Assembly (NCBI GenBank): GCA_903828595.1
Contig: CAIKMS010000015.1
Span: forward strand, 181,203-245,202
Direction: 5' to 3'
Source of the DNA: an uncultured Pseudomonadota bacterium
Lineage (GTDB): Bacteria; Pseudomonadota; Gammaproteobacteria; Steroidobacterales; Steroidobacteraceae
Length of the DNA: 64,000 nt
A program made the position numbers and the translations under genes. The notes beneath the pieces were generated by a model that was not told the origin of the DNA, made no database searches, and was given only the letters and a program-made list of their open reading frames with translations. The stretch's first letter is position 1, and every line of letters begins with the position of its first letter. Positions 35,422 through 43,095 of this stretch are shown here, in pieces.

Positions 35422-37116
35422 GTGCAAAAACCTTGGCTTGCATCCTATCCGCCTAATGTCCCTTCTGACATTAACCCAGGTAAGTACCGGTCGTTAGTAG
35501 ATCTGATTGATCAGGCTGTGGTGCGCCATGCGCAACGTATCGCCTATACAAGCTTTGGCCAGAGCCTGACATTTGCCGAACTGGATGTTAAGAGCAGGCG
35601 ATTTGCTGCTTGGTTAACCCAGGAAGCACAGTTAGCGCCCGGTGAGCGCATCGCGCTGATGATGCCGAATCTGTTTCAGTATCCAATCGCGGTATTCGGC
35701 GCGCTACGGGCCGGTCTTACCGTGGTTAATACCAATCCGCTGTACACTCAGCGCGAACTTCTGCATCAGCTACAAGACTCCGGCGCCAGCGCAATCGTCG
35801 TCTACGAGCAGGCAGCCCACTTAGTGGAAGCCATTGCCGAGCATACGGCGTTACGCCATATCGTCGTGACAGGCGTGGGTGATCAATTAGGGCCGATCAA
35901 GGGTACCTTGATTAATACAGTGCTTCGCCATGTTAAGCGCCAGGTGCTCCCGTACTCACTTCCCCAGGCCATACGCTTCAACCAAACCTTAGAGCTGGGC
36001 CGCTGGGCCACTTTCGCGCCTGTGGATGTGCAGGCTACGGATATTGCCTTCTTGCAATACACCGGCGGGACAACGGGCGTATCGAAGGCCGCCATGTTGA
36101 CGCATCACAACATGGTAGCCAACACGCTGCAGGCCACCGCGTGGCTTCAGCAATTTGAAAAGTCCAGCGATACGCCGGCCGTTGTCTTAGCGGCATTGCC
36201 GCTGTATCACATCTTTGCTCTTACAGCGAACATGTTGGTCTGGCTGGAAGTGGGTGGCGAAAATGTGCTGATCGCGAACCCGCGTGACATTCCGGCTCTG
36301 ATTAAAGAACTGGCCTCCCGACGCTACACGAATCTATACGGCGTAAACACACTTTATAACGCGATGCTCAATGATCCGGGTTTTAGTCGGATTGACTTCT
36401 CTGCGTTGCGTGCTTGTGTGGCCGGCGGCATGGCACTACAGGGCATCGTAGCCGAACGTTGGAAAGCCGCAACGGGCTGCGTTTTATCGCAAGGTTGGGG
36501 ACTGACCGAAACCTCTCCGGTTGCCACCATGACGGTAGCGGGTGTGGATTTCAACGGCTCGATTGGGCTGCCGGTTCCCTCTACAGACGTATCGATTCGC
36601 GATGATGATGGCGAGGAGATTCCGTCACCGGGTGTGGGTGAAATTTGCGTACGCGGCCCGCAGGTGATGTCAGGCTACTGGCAGCGACCGGATGAAACCG
36701 CCAAAGTCATGGTTCATGGGCAATGGCTGCGTACCGGTGATATTGGGTATATGGACGAGGCCGGATACGTCTATATCGAGGACCGTAAGAAAGACTTGAT
36801 CTTGGTGTCGGGATTTAACGTTTATCCCAACGAGGTAGAGGAAGTGATTGCGCGCCACCCTGGGGTGCGTGAAGTTGCCGCTGTACCGCAAGCCGATGAG
36901 CACTCCGGTGAGGTGGTCGCTATATTTGTTGTGCCTAAGCAGGCTTCTCTCACTGCACAAGAACTCATTGACTTTGCGCGCCTCGAACTGACCGCCTACA
37001 AGGTACCTCGCTACGTGTATTTCCGCGATGAGTTGCCCAAGACTAATGTCGGTAAAATTTTACGTCGCGCCCTACGCGATGAACTTCATCAGGCAACGGC
37101 GCGCGCTAAGGTATAG
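35422..37116 (+). CDS. fadD: Long-chain-fatty-acid--CoA ligase
   Basis: FadD activates fatty acids to acyl-CoA using ATP, on the inner face of the membrane. The 564-residue protein follows E. coli FadD (561) along its length. The ATP-binding motif YTGGTTGVSKAAML, the GWGLTETSPV motif, the fatty acyl signature TGDIGYMDEAGYVYIEDR leading to KKDLILVSGFNVYPNEVEEV, and the C-terminal catalytic lysine in NVGKILRR are all present. The start is GTG at 35422 with AAGGA upstream. The last 28 bases overlap the convergent crcB gene. Context with tesA and an LplT-like transporter suggests a small lipid-turnover cluster. Confidence 0.95.
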   Translation: MQKPWLASYPPNVPSDINPGKYRSLVDLIDQAVVRHAQRIAYTSFGQSLTFAELDVKSRRFAAWLTQEAQLAPGERIALMMPNLFQYPIAVFGALRAGLTVVNTNPLYTQRELLHQLQDSGASAIVVYEQAAHLVEAIAEHTALRHIVVTGVGDQLGPIKGTLINTVLRHVKRQVLPYSLPQAIRFNQTLELGRWATFAPVDVQATDIAFLQYTGGTTGVSKAAMLTHHNMVANTLQATAWLQQFEKSSDTPAVVLAALPLYHIFALTANMLVWLEVGGENVLIANPRDIPALIKELASRRYTNLYGVNTLYNAMLNDPGFSRIDFSALRACVAGGMALQGIVAERWKAATGCVLSQGWGLTETSPVATMTVAGVDFNGSIGLPVPSTDVSIRDDDGEEIPSPGVGEICVRGPQVMSGYWQRPDETAKVMVHGQWLRTGDIGYMDEAGYVYIEDRKKDLILVSGFNVYPNEVEEVIARHPGVREVAAVPQADEHSGEVVAIFVVPKQASLTAQELIDFARLELTAYKVPRYVYFRDELPKTNVGKILRRALRDELHQATARAKV

Positions 37117-37472
37117 CCCGCCCAGGTTGCGAGCAGGCACAACACAACAGAGGCAATCACGTTGGCCATGGCTCGTGCGGACTGACCTGCCTGCAACAGA
37201 GTCAGCGTCTGCAGACTAAAAGACGAGAACGTCGTATAACCACCACACAATCCCACAATAAGAAAATCACGAACAACGCTATCCGAGGCGACTTTAGCCA
37301 TCAGCGCGCCGGCGCCTACCAGAGCGCCAATCAATGCGCATCCTGTGATGTTGACTACGACCGTGCCCCAAGGAAACTCGCTGCCTAAAATAGCTGTCAC
37401 AGCAATCGTCGCAAAATAACGCGCAAGGCTACCGAGCGCACCACCCAAAGCCACCCAGACAGCACTGCTCAT
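37089..37472 (-). CDS. crcB: Fluoride ion channel CrcB (Fluc)
   Basis: The 127-residue protein has four membrane helices with the family motifs GGALGSLARY, GTVVVNITGC and GGYTTFSSFS. Fluc channels are small dimeric fluoride exporters. The ATG at 37472 is chosen for its GAGGAG site and because the longer form to 37541 would overlap hemE and add a non-conserved tail. No fluoride riboswitch was recognised upstream; the gene instead follows hemE by 19 bases and is likely read from the same transcript. Its 3' end overlaps the end of fadD. Confidence 0.9.
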   Translation of the reverse strand: MSSAVWVALGGALGSLARYFATIAVTAILGSEFPWGTVVVNITGCALIGALVGAGALMAKVASDSVVRDFLIVGLCGGYTTFSSFSLQTLTLLQAGQSARAMANVIASVVLCLLATWAGYTLARAVA

Positions 37473-37491
37473 CAGCACGGACTCCTCGCGA

Positions 37492-38568
37492 TTAACCCAA
37501 CGTCGGATGATAAGCCGGTGACAGTTCATGCACCGCATCAATCATGGCGCCGGCATGCTCAGGGTTCACGTCAGGATGAATACCGTGGCCTAAATTAAAT
37601 ACGTGCCCATGGCCCTGACCAAAACTGTCCAACACGCGCCTAACCTCTTCGCGAATGGCACTAGGTGGTGCATAAAGGACAGACGGATCGAGGTTTCCCT
37701 GCAGAGCGATTCGAGGACCAACCCGTTGCCGGGCCGTGGACAGATCGGTTGTCCAATCCACGCCTAAGGCGTCGGCGCCCGTTAAGGCCATTTGCGGCAA
37801 AAACGCGCCACCGTTCTTGGTAAATAAAATTACCGGCACTCGCTTACCGTCCTTCTCACGCGTGAGGCCCGCGACAATCTGCGCCATATAGGCCAGAGAG
37901 TACTCCTGATAGGCGCGGGGCGTAAGCACCCCTCCCCAAGTATCAAACACCATGACAGCTTGAGCGCCGGATTCAATTTGGGCATTAAGATAGCCGATGG
38001 TCGCCTGCGTTAACGTCTGCAGAAGCCGATGTAAGAGCGCGGGCTGTCCATACAGCATAGCCTTGATGTGACTGAAGGTCTTACTGCTGCCGCCCTCAAC
38101 CACATAAGTACCCACGGTCCATGGACTGCCGGCAAAACCAATTAAAGGCACACGGCCGTTCAACTCACGGCGAATCAGGGCTACCGCCTTCATTACATAG
38201 GCAAGTTCAGCTTCTGCATGGGGGATAGGCAAGCGCTCAACATCAGCCTGCGTGCGTACCGGCCGGGCGAGCTTAGGACCCTCGCCTGCCTCAAACTCCA
38301 AGCCCAAACCCATCGCGTGTGGGATGGTTAAGATATCCGAGAATAGAATTGCCGCATCCAGCGGATAGCGCGCCAAGGGCTGCAAAGTAACCTCACAGGC
38401 GAGCTCGGGATTCATGCACAAATTCATGAAACTCCCAGCTCGAGCGCGGGTCGCACGATACTCAGGTAGATAACGACCGGCTTGGCGCATCATCCAGACC
38501 GGCGTACGTGGAGTCGGCTGACTCAGCAGCGCTTTGATGAAAATATCGTTTTGTAGCGGTGCGCTCAC
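37492..38568 (-). CDS. hemE: Uroporphyrinogen decarboxylase
   Basis: HemE removes four carboxyl groups from uroporphyrinogen III to give coproporphyrinogen III. The 358-residue protein shows the family signatures [25 protein letters not shown] (with the catalytic aspartate) and GFAGSPWT. The GTG at 38568 overlaps the pyrF stop (GTGA) and gives an N terminus of the same length as E. coli HemE; an upstream ATG at 38586 would overlap pyrF by 22 bases and is an alternative. It sits in a dense minus-strand operon with aroB, dgt and pyrF. Confidence 0.93.
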   Translation of the reverse strand: MSAPLQNDIFIKALLSQPTPRTPVWMMRQAGRYLPEYRATRARAGSFMNLCMNPELACEVTLQPLARYPLDAAILFSDILTIPHAMGLGLEFEAGEGPKLARPVRTQADVERLPIPHAEAELAYVMKAVALIRRELNGRVPLIGFAGSPWTVGTYVVEGGSSKTFSHIKAMLYGQPALLHRLLQTLTQATIGYLNAQIESGAQAVMVFDTWGGVLTPRAYQEYSLAYMAQIVAGLTREKDGKRVPVILFTKNGGAFLPQMALTGADALGVDWTTDLSTARQRVGPRIALQGNLDPSVLYAPPSAIREEVRRVLDSFGQGHGHVFNLGHGIHPDVNPEHAGAMIDAVHELSPAYHPTLG

Positions 38569-39281
38569 GAAGTCTGAGCTCCGCATACCGTGGCGATACT
38601 GCGTTGAATCGCCTCCGCTGCACCTTTAGGATCCATCGCATCACGAATGGGCCTGCCAACGACAATATAGTCAGCACCAGCTTCAAAAGCCTGCTCAACG
38701 GTAAATACTCGCTTTTGATCGTCGCTGGGTCGGTTATCTACCGGGCGTATACCTGGGGTGATCACCAATAGCCGCTCGCCTAGCTCATCACGTATGGCCT
38801 GTGCTTCAACGCCCGATGACACCACACCCGCACAGCCAGCCGCCAAGGCTCGCTTAGCGCGAGACAACACCAGATGGCTGACGTCGCACTCAAAGCCTAA
38901 ATCGTCTAGATCACCGCGATCCAAACTAGTCAGCACGGTTACGGCCAACACTTTGACATCAACGGCTGCTGCGGCCGCCGCCTCCATAATGCCTTGATTG
39001 CCGTGCACCGTGACAAAGCTAATACCGCGATTATTCAGCTGGCGAACGGCCGAGGCTACGGTGGCTGGAATATCGAAGAACTTAAGATCAACAAAGACTT
39101 TTTTACCGCGCGCGACCAGCCAGTCTAAGAGCTCAAAATAGCCACCGCTCATGGCCAGCTCTAGACCAATCTTATAAAAAACAACAGAGTCTCCCAAAGT
39201 CTCCACCAGAGCACGGGCCTCGTCGGTGGTGGAGACATCCAGCGCAAAAATCAAACGTTCACGGGCATTAATTGACTTCAT
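38565..39281 (-). CDS. pyrF: Orotidine 5'-phosphate decarboxylase
   Basis: PyrF makes UMP from orotidine monophosphate, the last step of pyrimidine synthesis. The 238-residue protein has the short-form signatures FALDV near the N terminus, the catalytic DLKFFDIP motif (D65, K67, D70), TVHG and GIRP, plus the phosphate-binding VVGRPI near the C terminus. It overlaps hemE by four bases and follows dgt by 38 bases. Nothing unusual was seen. Confidence 0.95.
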   Translation of the reverse strand: MKSINARERLIFALDVSTTDEARALVETLGDSVVFYKIGLELAMSGGYFELLDWLVARGKKVFVDLKFFDIPATVASAVRQLNNRGISFVTVHGNQGIMEAAAAAAVDVKVLAVTVLTSLDRGDLDDLGFECDVSHLVLSRAKRALAAGCAGVVSSGVEAQAIRDELGERLLVITPGIRPVDNRPSDDQKRVFTVEQAFEAGADYIVVGRPIRDAMDPKGAAEAIQRSIATVCGAQTS

Positions 39282-39319
39282 ATCTACATTCCAAGACCAG
39301 AATTTAAAAACAGCGTGAA

Positions 39320-40492
39320 TTACGAGACCGGCAGCCGCGGATCAAACAATCGTCCATGTTCGACAATGGCGAACCGATCAGTCATCCCGGCAATATAATC
39401 AGCAACCGCTCGGGCTTTGCCTGATTCACCATCACGGGCAGCGCCGGCAAGAGCAGCTTTAGAGTGTTCGTCGGGAAGCAAGCGCACATCTTCAAAATAC
39501 GCTGCAAATAAGTCTCGGACGATACGACTCGCCTTGCGCGTCATGCGCAGCACCCTAAAATGTCTGTAGACATGCTCCATCAAAAACCGCTTAAGTGCCT
39601 GATGCTCGGCAGCACGTTCATCACTAAAACCCACCATCGGCCCAGAAGCTTCTCTAATATCATCAGCCGTTCGCGGCTTTGCGGCATCCAGACGCGCTTG
39701 CGTGGAGACAATCAAATCAGTCACCAGCTCATTAATCATTCGGCGAATCATCTCATGAGTGAGCCGTCGTTCACTGATATCCGGATACTTCTTAATGACC
39801 ACCGCATGATGGCGCGCACACAGCGGCACCGTCAAAAGCTCATCGATAGTTACCAGACCGGCGCGAAGGCCGTCATCGACATCGTGATTGTTATAGGCAA
39901 TCTCATCAGCAACGTTGGCTATCTGAGCCTCTAAAGAAGGCTGTTTTCTCTCAATGAAGCGCTGACCCAGGTCGCCTAATAGAGCCGCGTTTCGTGCCGA
40001 ACAATGCTTGAGAATGCCTTCGCGACATTCATAGGTTAGATTCAAACCCGGGAACTCGGCGTAGCGCTCTTCAAGTTCGTCAACGACCCTAAGAGACTGA
40101 AAATTATGCTCAAACCCACCGTAATCACGCATGCAGCCGTTTAACGCTTCTTGGCCAGCATGACCAAAGGGTGTATGACCCAGATCGTGCGCCAGACAAA
40201 TCGCCTCAGCCAAAGGCTCATTCAGCCTTAGTCGCCGTGACACCGAGCGGCCAATTTGCGCCACCTCCAGCGAATGAGTCAGACGCGTACGGTATAGATC
40301 ACCCTCATGATTCACGAAAACCTGAGTTTTATAGACGAGTCGACGAAAAGCGGTGCAATGAACTATGCGATCACGATCGCGCTCGTATTCGCCGCGATAG
40401 CCAGGCCCGGGTTCCGTGTAGCGCCGCCCCCGGGTGTTAGCCTCCAGGCTTGCGTAGGGCATCAAGCCTTCATCGGCGCGGTTCTCGGTCAT
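39320..40492 (-). CDS. dgt: Deoxyguanosinetriphosphate triphosphohydrolase-like protein
   Basis: The 390-residue HD-domain protein has FRRLVYKTQVF, RTRLTHSLEV (first metal histidine), and LAHDLGHTPFGHAG with the HD pair, followed by IANVADEIAYNNHD with the last metal aspartate. This is the signature of the dNTP triphosphohydrolase family (Dgt-like, about 380-400 residues), shorter than E. coli Dgt (505). It hydrolyses dNTPs to nucleosides and triphosphate. Its ATG overlaps the aroB stop by four bases. The exact nucleotide preference cannot be told. Confidence 0.88.
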   Translation of the reverse strand: MTENRADEGLMPYASLEANTRGRRYTEPGPGYRGEYERDRDRIVHCTAFRRLVYKTQVFVNHEGDLYRTRLTHSLEVAQIGRSVSRRLRLNEPLAEAICLAHDLGHTPFGHAGQEALNGCMRDYGGFEHNFQSLRVVDELEERYAEFPGLNLTYECREGILKHCSARNAALLGDLGQRFIERKQPSLEAQIANVADEIAYNNHDVDDGLRAGLVTIDELLTVPLCARHHAVVIKKYPDISERRLTHEMIRRMINELVTDLIVSTQARLDAAKPRTADDIREASGPMVGFSDERAAEHQALKRFLMEHVYRHFRVLRMTRKASRIVRDLFAAYFEDVRLLPDEHSKAALAGAARDGESGKARAVADYIAGMTDRFAIVEHGRLFDPRLPVS

Positions 40493-41568
40493 GGTTGATA
40501 GTGCCTCAAGGTCTGTAAAACGAGCTCTTGATCCACATCACGGCGCAACTGCGCATCACCTAATTGATTCAGCAAAACCAAAGGCAGTTTGCCGCCGGAG
40601 ACTTTTTTATCCATCTGCATCAATTCCCAAAGCTGCTCAGGGGCTACTCGCGGCGACACGGTGCGCAACCCGGCCGACTCTAACAGTGACTTCACGCGCG
40701 CAATCACTGAAGGGTCAATAAGTCCTAAGCGGGCGGAAAGGTCGGTAGCTAGCAGCAAGCCCACGCCCACGGCCTCACCGTGTAACCAGCCCTGGTAGTC
40801 CACTGCCGTTTCAATCGCATGCCCGAAGGTATGACCGAGGTTCAAGAGTGCACGACGACCCGTGGTCTCACGCTCATCTTCAGCCACGATCTGTGCCTTT
40901 ATCGCGCACGAGCGAGAGATCGCTTCAACTAACTCTCGCTCTTCGCGTGCCCGCAACTTAGGCATCGCTGACTCCAGCCACGCAAAAAATGAGGCATCTT
41001 CAATCAAGCCGTACTTAATGACTTCTGCCAAACCGGCGGACATCTCACGATCCGGTAGGGTTTGAAGCACCTTCGTATCGGCAAAAACAGCGCAGGGCTG
41101 ATGAAAAGCCCCGATCAGGTTCTTACCCTGCGGGTGATTCACGGCGGTTTTACCCCCCACCGAGGAGTCCACTTGCGACAACAAGGTGGTGGGTATCTGT
41201 GCGCAGGCAATACCTCGCTGATAGCAAGCAGCCGCAAAACCGGCCATATCACCCACGACACCCCCGCCTAAGGCAATGATGGCTCCGTCACGGTGCACGC
41301 GACCGGCAATCAAGCTGTCAAAAACGCGGGCCAACGTGGTCAGGTTTTTGTGAGGCTCACCATCAGGCAACACGCACTCCACCACGCGTCGATGCGCCAG
41401 TGTTTTGCGTAATGTGTCTAAGTACAACGGAGCTACCGTTTCGTTAGTCACAATACACAGCGCACCAGCAGGCAGGTTAGCCTCAAAAAGCGCGGTTTCG
41501 CTTAATAAGCCAGGGCCGATGTAAATCGGGTAGGTGCGCTCGCCTAGGGCGATAGATAGGGATTGCAT
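40489..41568 (-). CDS. aroB: 3-dehydroquinate synthase
   Basis: AroB converts DAHP to 3-dehydroquinate, the second step of the shikimate pathway. The 359-residue protein has PDGEPHKN, GGGVVGDMAGFAA, TTLLSQVDSSVGGKTAVN with substrate and NAD contacts, and the zinc-binding LGHTFGHAIE with upstream glutamate. The length matches E. coli AroB (362). In many gammaproteobacteria aroB directly follows aroK; here a response regulator gene lies between. It overlaps dgt by four bases. Confidence 0.95.
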   Translation of the reverse strand: MQSLSIALGERTYPIYIGPGLLSETALFEANLPAGALCIVTNETVAPLYLDTLRKTLAHRRVVECVLPDGEPHKNLTTLARVFDSLIAGRVHRDGAIIALGGGVVGDMAGFAAACYQRGIACAQIPTTLLSQVDSSVGGKTAVNHPQGKNLIGAFHQPCAVFADTKVLQTLPDREMSAGLAEVIKYGLIEDASFFAWLESAMPKLRAREERELVEAISRSCAIKAQIVAEDERETTGRRALLNLGHTFGHAIETAVDYQGWLHGEAVGVGLLLATDLSARLGLIDPSVIARVKSLLESAGLRTVSPRVAPEQLWELMQMDKKVSGGKLPLVLLNQLGDAQLRRDVDQELVLQTLRHYQP

Positions 41569-41636
41569 GAGGCCTCGATGGAGTCGTAGGCCTATTCTAA
41601 GGGCTTATTGGGCTGGGCGCTAAGCGTTGGTAGGAG

Positions 41637-42365
41637 CTAGCGATCACCCACAAGGCGGCGGTAGGTCACAGCGTAGCGCAACAAATCAGCGGAGCCGTTT
41701 AGGGCGAGTTTTTCGCAAATGGCTCGCTTGTGGGTATCCACGGTTTTCATGGCACAGCCTAACGTTTGGGCAATGTCGCGACTGGAGCGAGCCTGGGCGA
41801 CCAGCCCTAAGATTTGCCGTTCCCGGGGCGTCAGGGCATCGGCGCCTGTCACGCCTGTTGGGCCTGCACCGAAGGTCGCGTCCCGGCCCTTTGACATGCG
41901 CCGAACTAACGACTGAGTCAGCGCCGGGCTTAAGGCAATTTTTCCGGCTAAGACTAGACGGACGGCAGCCAGAATCTGGGTAGGTGTTGAGGCTTTTTGC
42001 AGGTAACCCCTAGCACCCATAGCCAGCAGGTCGGCCGCCCACATAGCCTCCTCCTCCATGGATAAAATAAGCACGGACGGTGGGTTAGGGCGGGTGGCTA
42101 GCCAGCGCAGTAACTCGCGGCCGTCTTCAATACCCAGGGTCAAGTCCAGCAGGACCACCTGCGGGCTGTAACGCTCAACGGCTAACTTTGCCTCGGCTAA
42201 ATTAGCAGCCTCGGTGCAGGTCTTAAGGTCCGGTTCGGCATCAATGAGCTCCCGTAAGCCCGCGCGCACCAGACCGTGATCGTCGACGACCAAGACACGG
42301 GCCACCGAATCCGAGGACGATATGCCAGCGTAATCCGAGCGTCCCTGCTCATCAGAATCGGTCAT
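41637..42365 (-). CDS. NarL/FixJ family response regulator (LuxR-type HTH)
   Basis: The 242-residue protein has a receiver domain with VLVVDDHGLVR (D28, D29), phospho-acceptor D74 in VVLLDLTLG, a serine switch residue in LILSMEE and the lysine in GYLQKA. The C-terminal LuxR HTH contains LTPRERQILGLVAQ and AMKTVDTHKRAICEKL. No sensor kinase is adjacent, so it is an orphan; the hybrid kinase encoded at 23.5-25.9 kb is one possible partner by inference only. The ATG at 42365 has GGAG upstream; longer forms to 42383 or 42428 are weaker. Its place between aroK and aroB is unusual. Confidence 0.87.
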   Translation of the reverse strand: MTDSDEQGRSDYAGISSSDSVARVLVVDDHGLVRAGLRELIDAEPDLKTCTEAANLAEAKLAVERYSPQVVLLDLTLGIEDGRELLRWLATRPNPPSVLILSMEEEAMWAADLLAMGARGYLQKASTPTQILAAVRLVLAGKIALSPALTQSLVRRMSKGRDATFGAGPTGVTGADALTPRERQILGLVAQARSSRDIAQTLGCAMKTVDTHKRAICEKLALNGSADLLRYAVTYRRLVGDR

Positions 42366-42390
42366 CACCCAACTCCGCAACATAACCCGT

Positions 42391-42450
42391 GCCTGATCGA
42401 CACTGAGCGCCGGGAACTGCGCACTCAATACGCAATTCCCTGAATCAGGC
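42391..42450 (-). other. Two-tier inverted repeat between aroK and the response regulator gene
   Basis: Outer arms GCCTGAT (42391-42397) and ATCAGGC (42444-42450) enclose inner arms GGGAA (42412-42416) with TTCCC (42436-42440) and TGCG with CGCA. The right outer arm also belongs to a small alternative palindrome CCTGA-A-TCAGG, so two folds compete. It lies in the 107-base gap downstream of aroK and upstream of the regulator start. It may be an RNA leader structure or a protein site; no T tract marks it as a terminator. Confidence 0.4.
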
Positions 42451-42472
42451 CCCGGTGTTTGTCGGCAACGTT

Positions 42473-42994
42473 TTAGGTGAGCGTGGCTTGATGGGCCTGA
42501 ACGGCTGACACAATGACATCCGCCACGGCGGGCACCCGGCGTCCGTCGGTGGACACCACCAGCTGCGCGATGCTCAGGTAGAGTGTTTCGCGCAGCTGCA
42601 TGATTTCCTCAAGCTTGGCGCGGGGATCCTCGGTATTCAGCAAAGGACGGTGTCGCCCGGTACGGGTACGCTCCAATTGCCTATCAATAGAAGCTTCCAG
42701 ATAAACCACGAAGCCGCGCTCGGCGAGCAGTTCTCGACTTGTAGCTGATAAAATAGCGCCGCCGCCGGTAGCCAACAACACATCCGGGCGCAGGGATAGC
42801 TCCGCTACTACTTCCGCTTCGCGAACCCTAAAGCCGGCTTCACCTTCTTTTTCAAAGATAAACGGGATATCTACGCCGGTACGCTCCTCAATTTCTGCAT
42901 CGGTGTCGATGAAATCTAAATTGAGGAGTCGCGCTACCGCGCGCCCGACGGCTGTCTTGCCAGAGCCCATAGGGCCGATGAGAAATACTCGCAT
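42473..42994 (-). CDS. aroK: Shikimate kinase
   Basis: AroK phosphorylates shikimate at the 3-hydroxyl. The 173-residue protein opens with the P loop GPMGSGKT (7-14), then FIDTDAEIEERTG with the metal and substrate aspartates, EGEAGFRVREAEV with a shikimate-binding arginine, ATGGGAIL and a lid with RTGRHRPLL. It matches E. coli AroK (173) in length. It is separated from the pil operon by a strong terminator, so it probably has its own promoter in the 101-base gap upstream. Confidence 0.95.
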   Translation of the reverse strand: MRVFLIGPMGSGKTAVGRAVARLLNLDFIDTDAEIEERTGVDIPFIFEKEGEAGFRVREAEVVAELSLRPDVLLATGGGAILSATSRELLAERGFVVYLEASIDRQLERTRTGRHRPLLNTEDPRAKLEEIMQLRETLYLSIAQLVVSTDGRRVPAVADVIVSAVQAHQATLT

Positions 42995-43050
42995 GCGCGC
43001 ATGCTAACCCACTTCGAGTCAGCGCATGACACCTTAGAGGCCTGGGAGTT

Positions 43051-43085
43051 AAAAAGTTGCCGAGGTGACTCATCGTCACCTCGGC
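43051..43085 (-). terminator. Intrinsic terminator of the pil/Ig-like operon
   Basis: A perfect 11-bp stem (43059-43069 with 43075-43085; arms GCCGAGGTGAC and GTCACCTCGGC) with a five-base loop is followed on the minus strand by CAACTTTTT. It lies 10 bases after the stop codon of the Ig-like gene. It fits a strong Rho-independent terminator that separates pilMNOPQ plus the Ig-like gene from aroK. Confidence 0.85.
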
Positions 43086-43095
43086 TTAGACCCTT

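Noticed and set aside
35422..37116. The acyl ligase next to the LplT-like gene as the ligase part of a split Aas
   Set aside because: The sequence follows FadD along its whole length, including the N terminus, and there is no acyltransferase domain.
37473..37491. Fluoride riboswitch in front of crcB
   Set aside because: The gap to hemE is only 19 bases, too short for the riboswitch, and no matching fold was seen.
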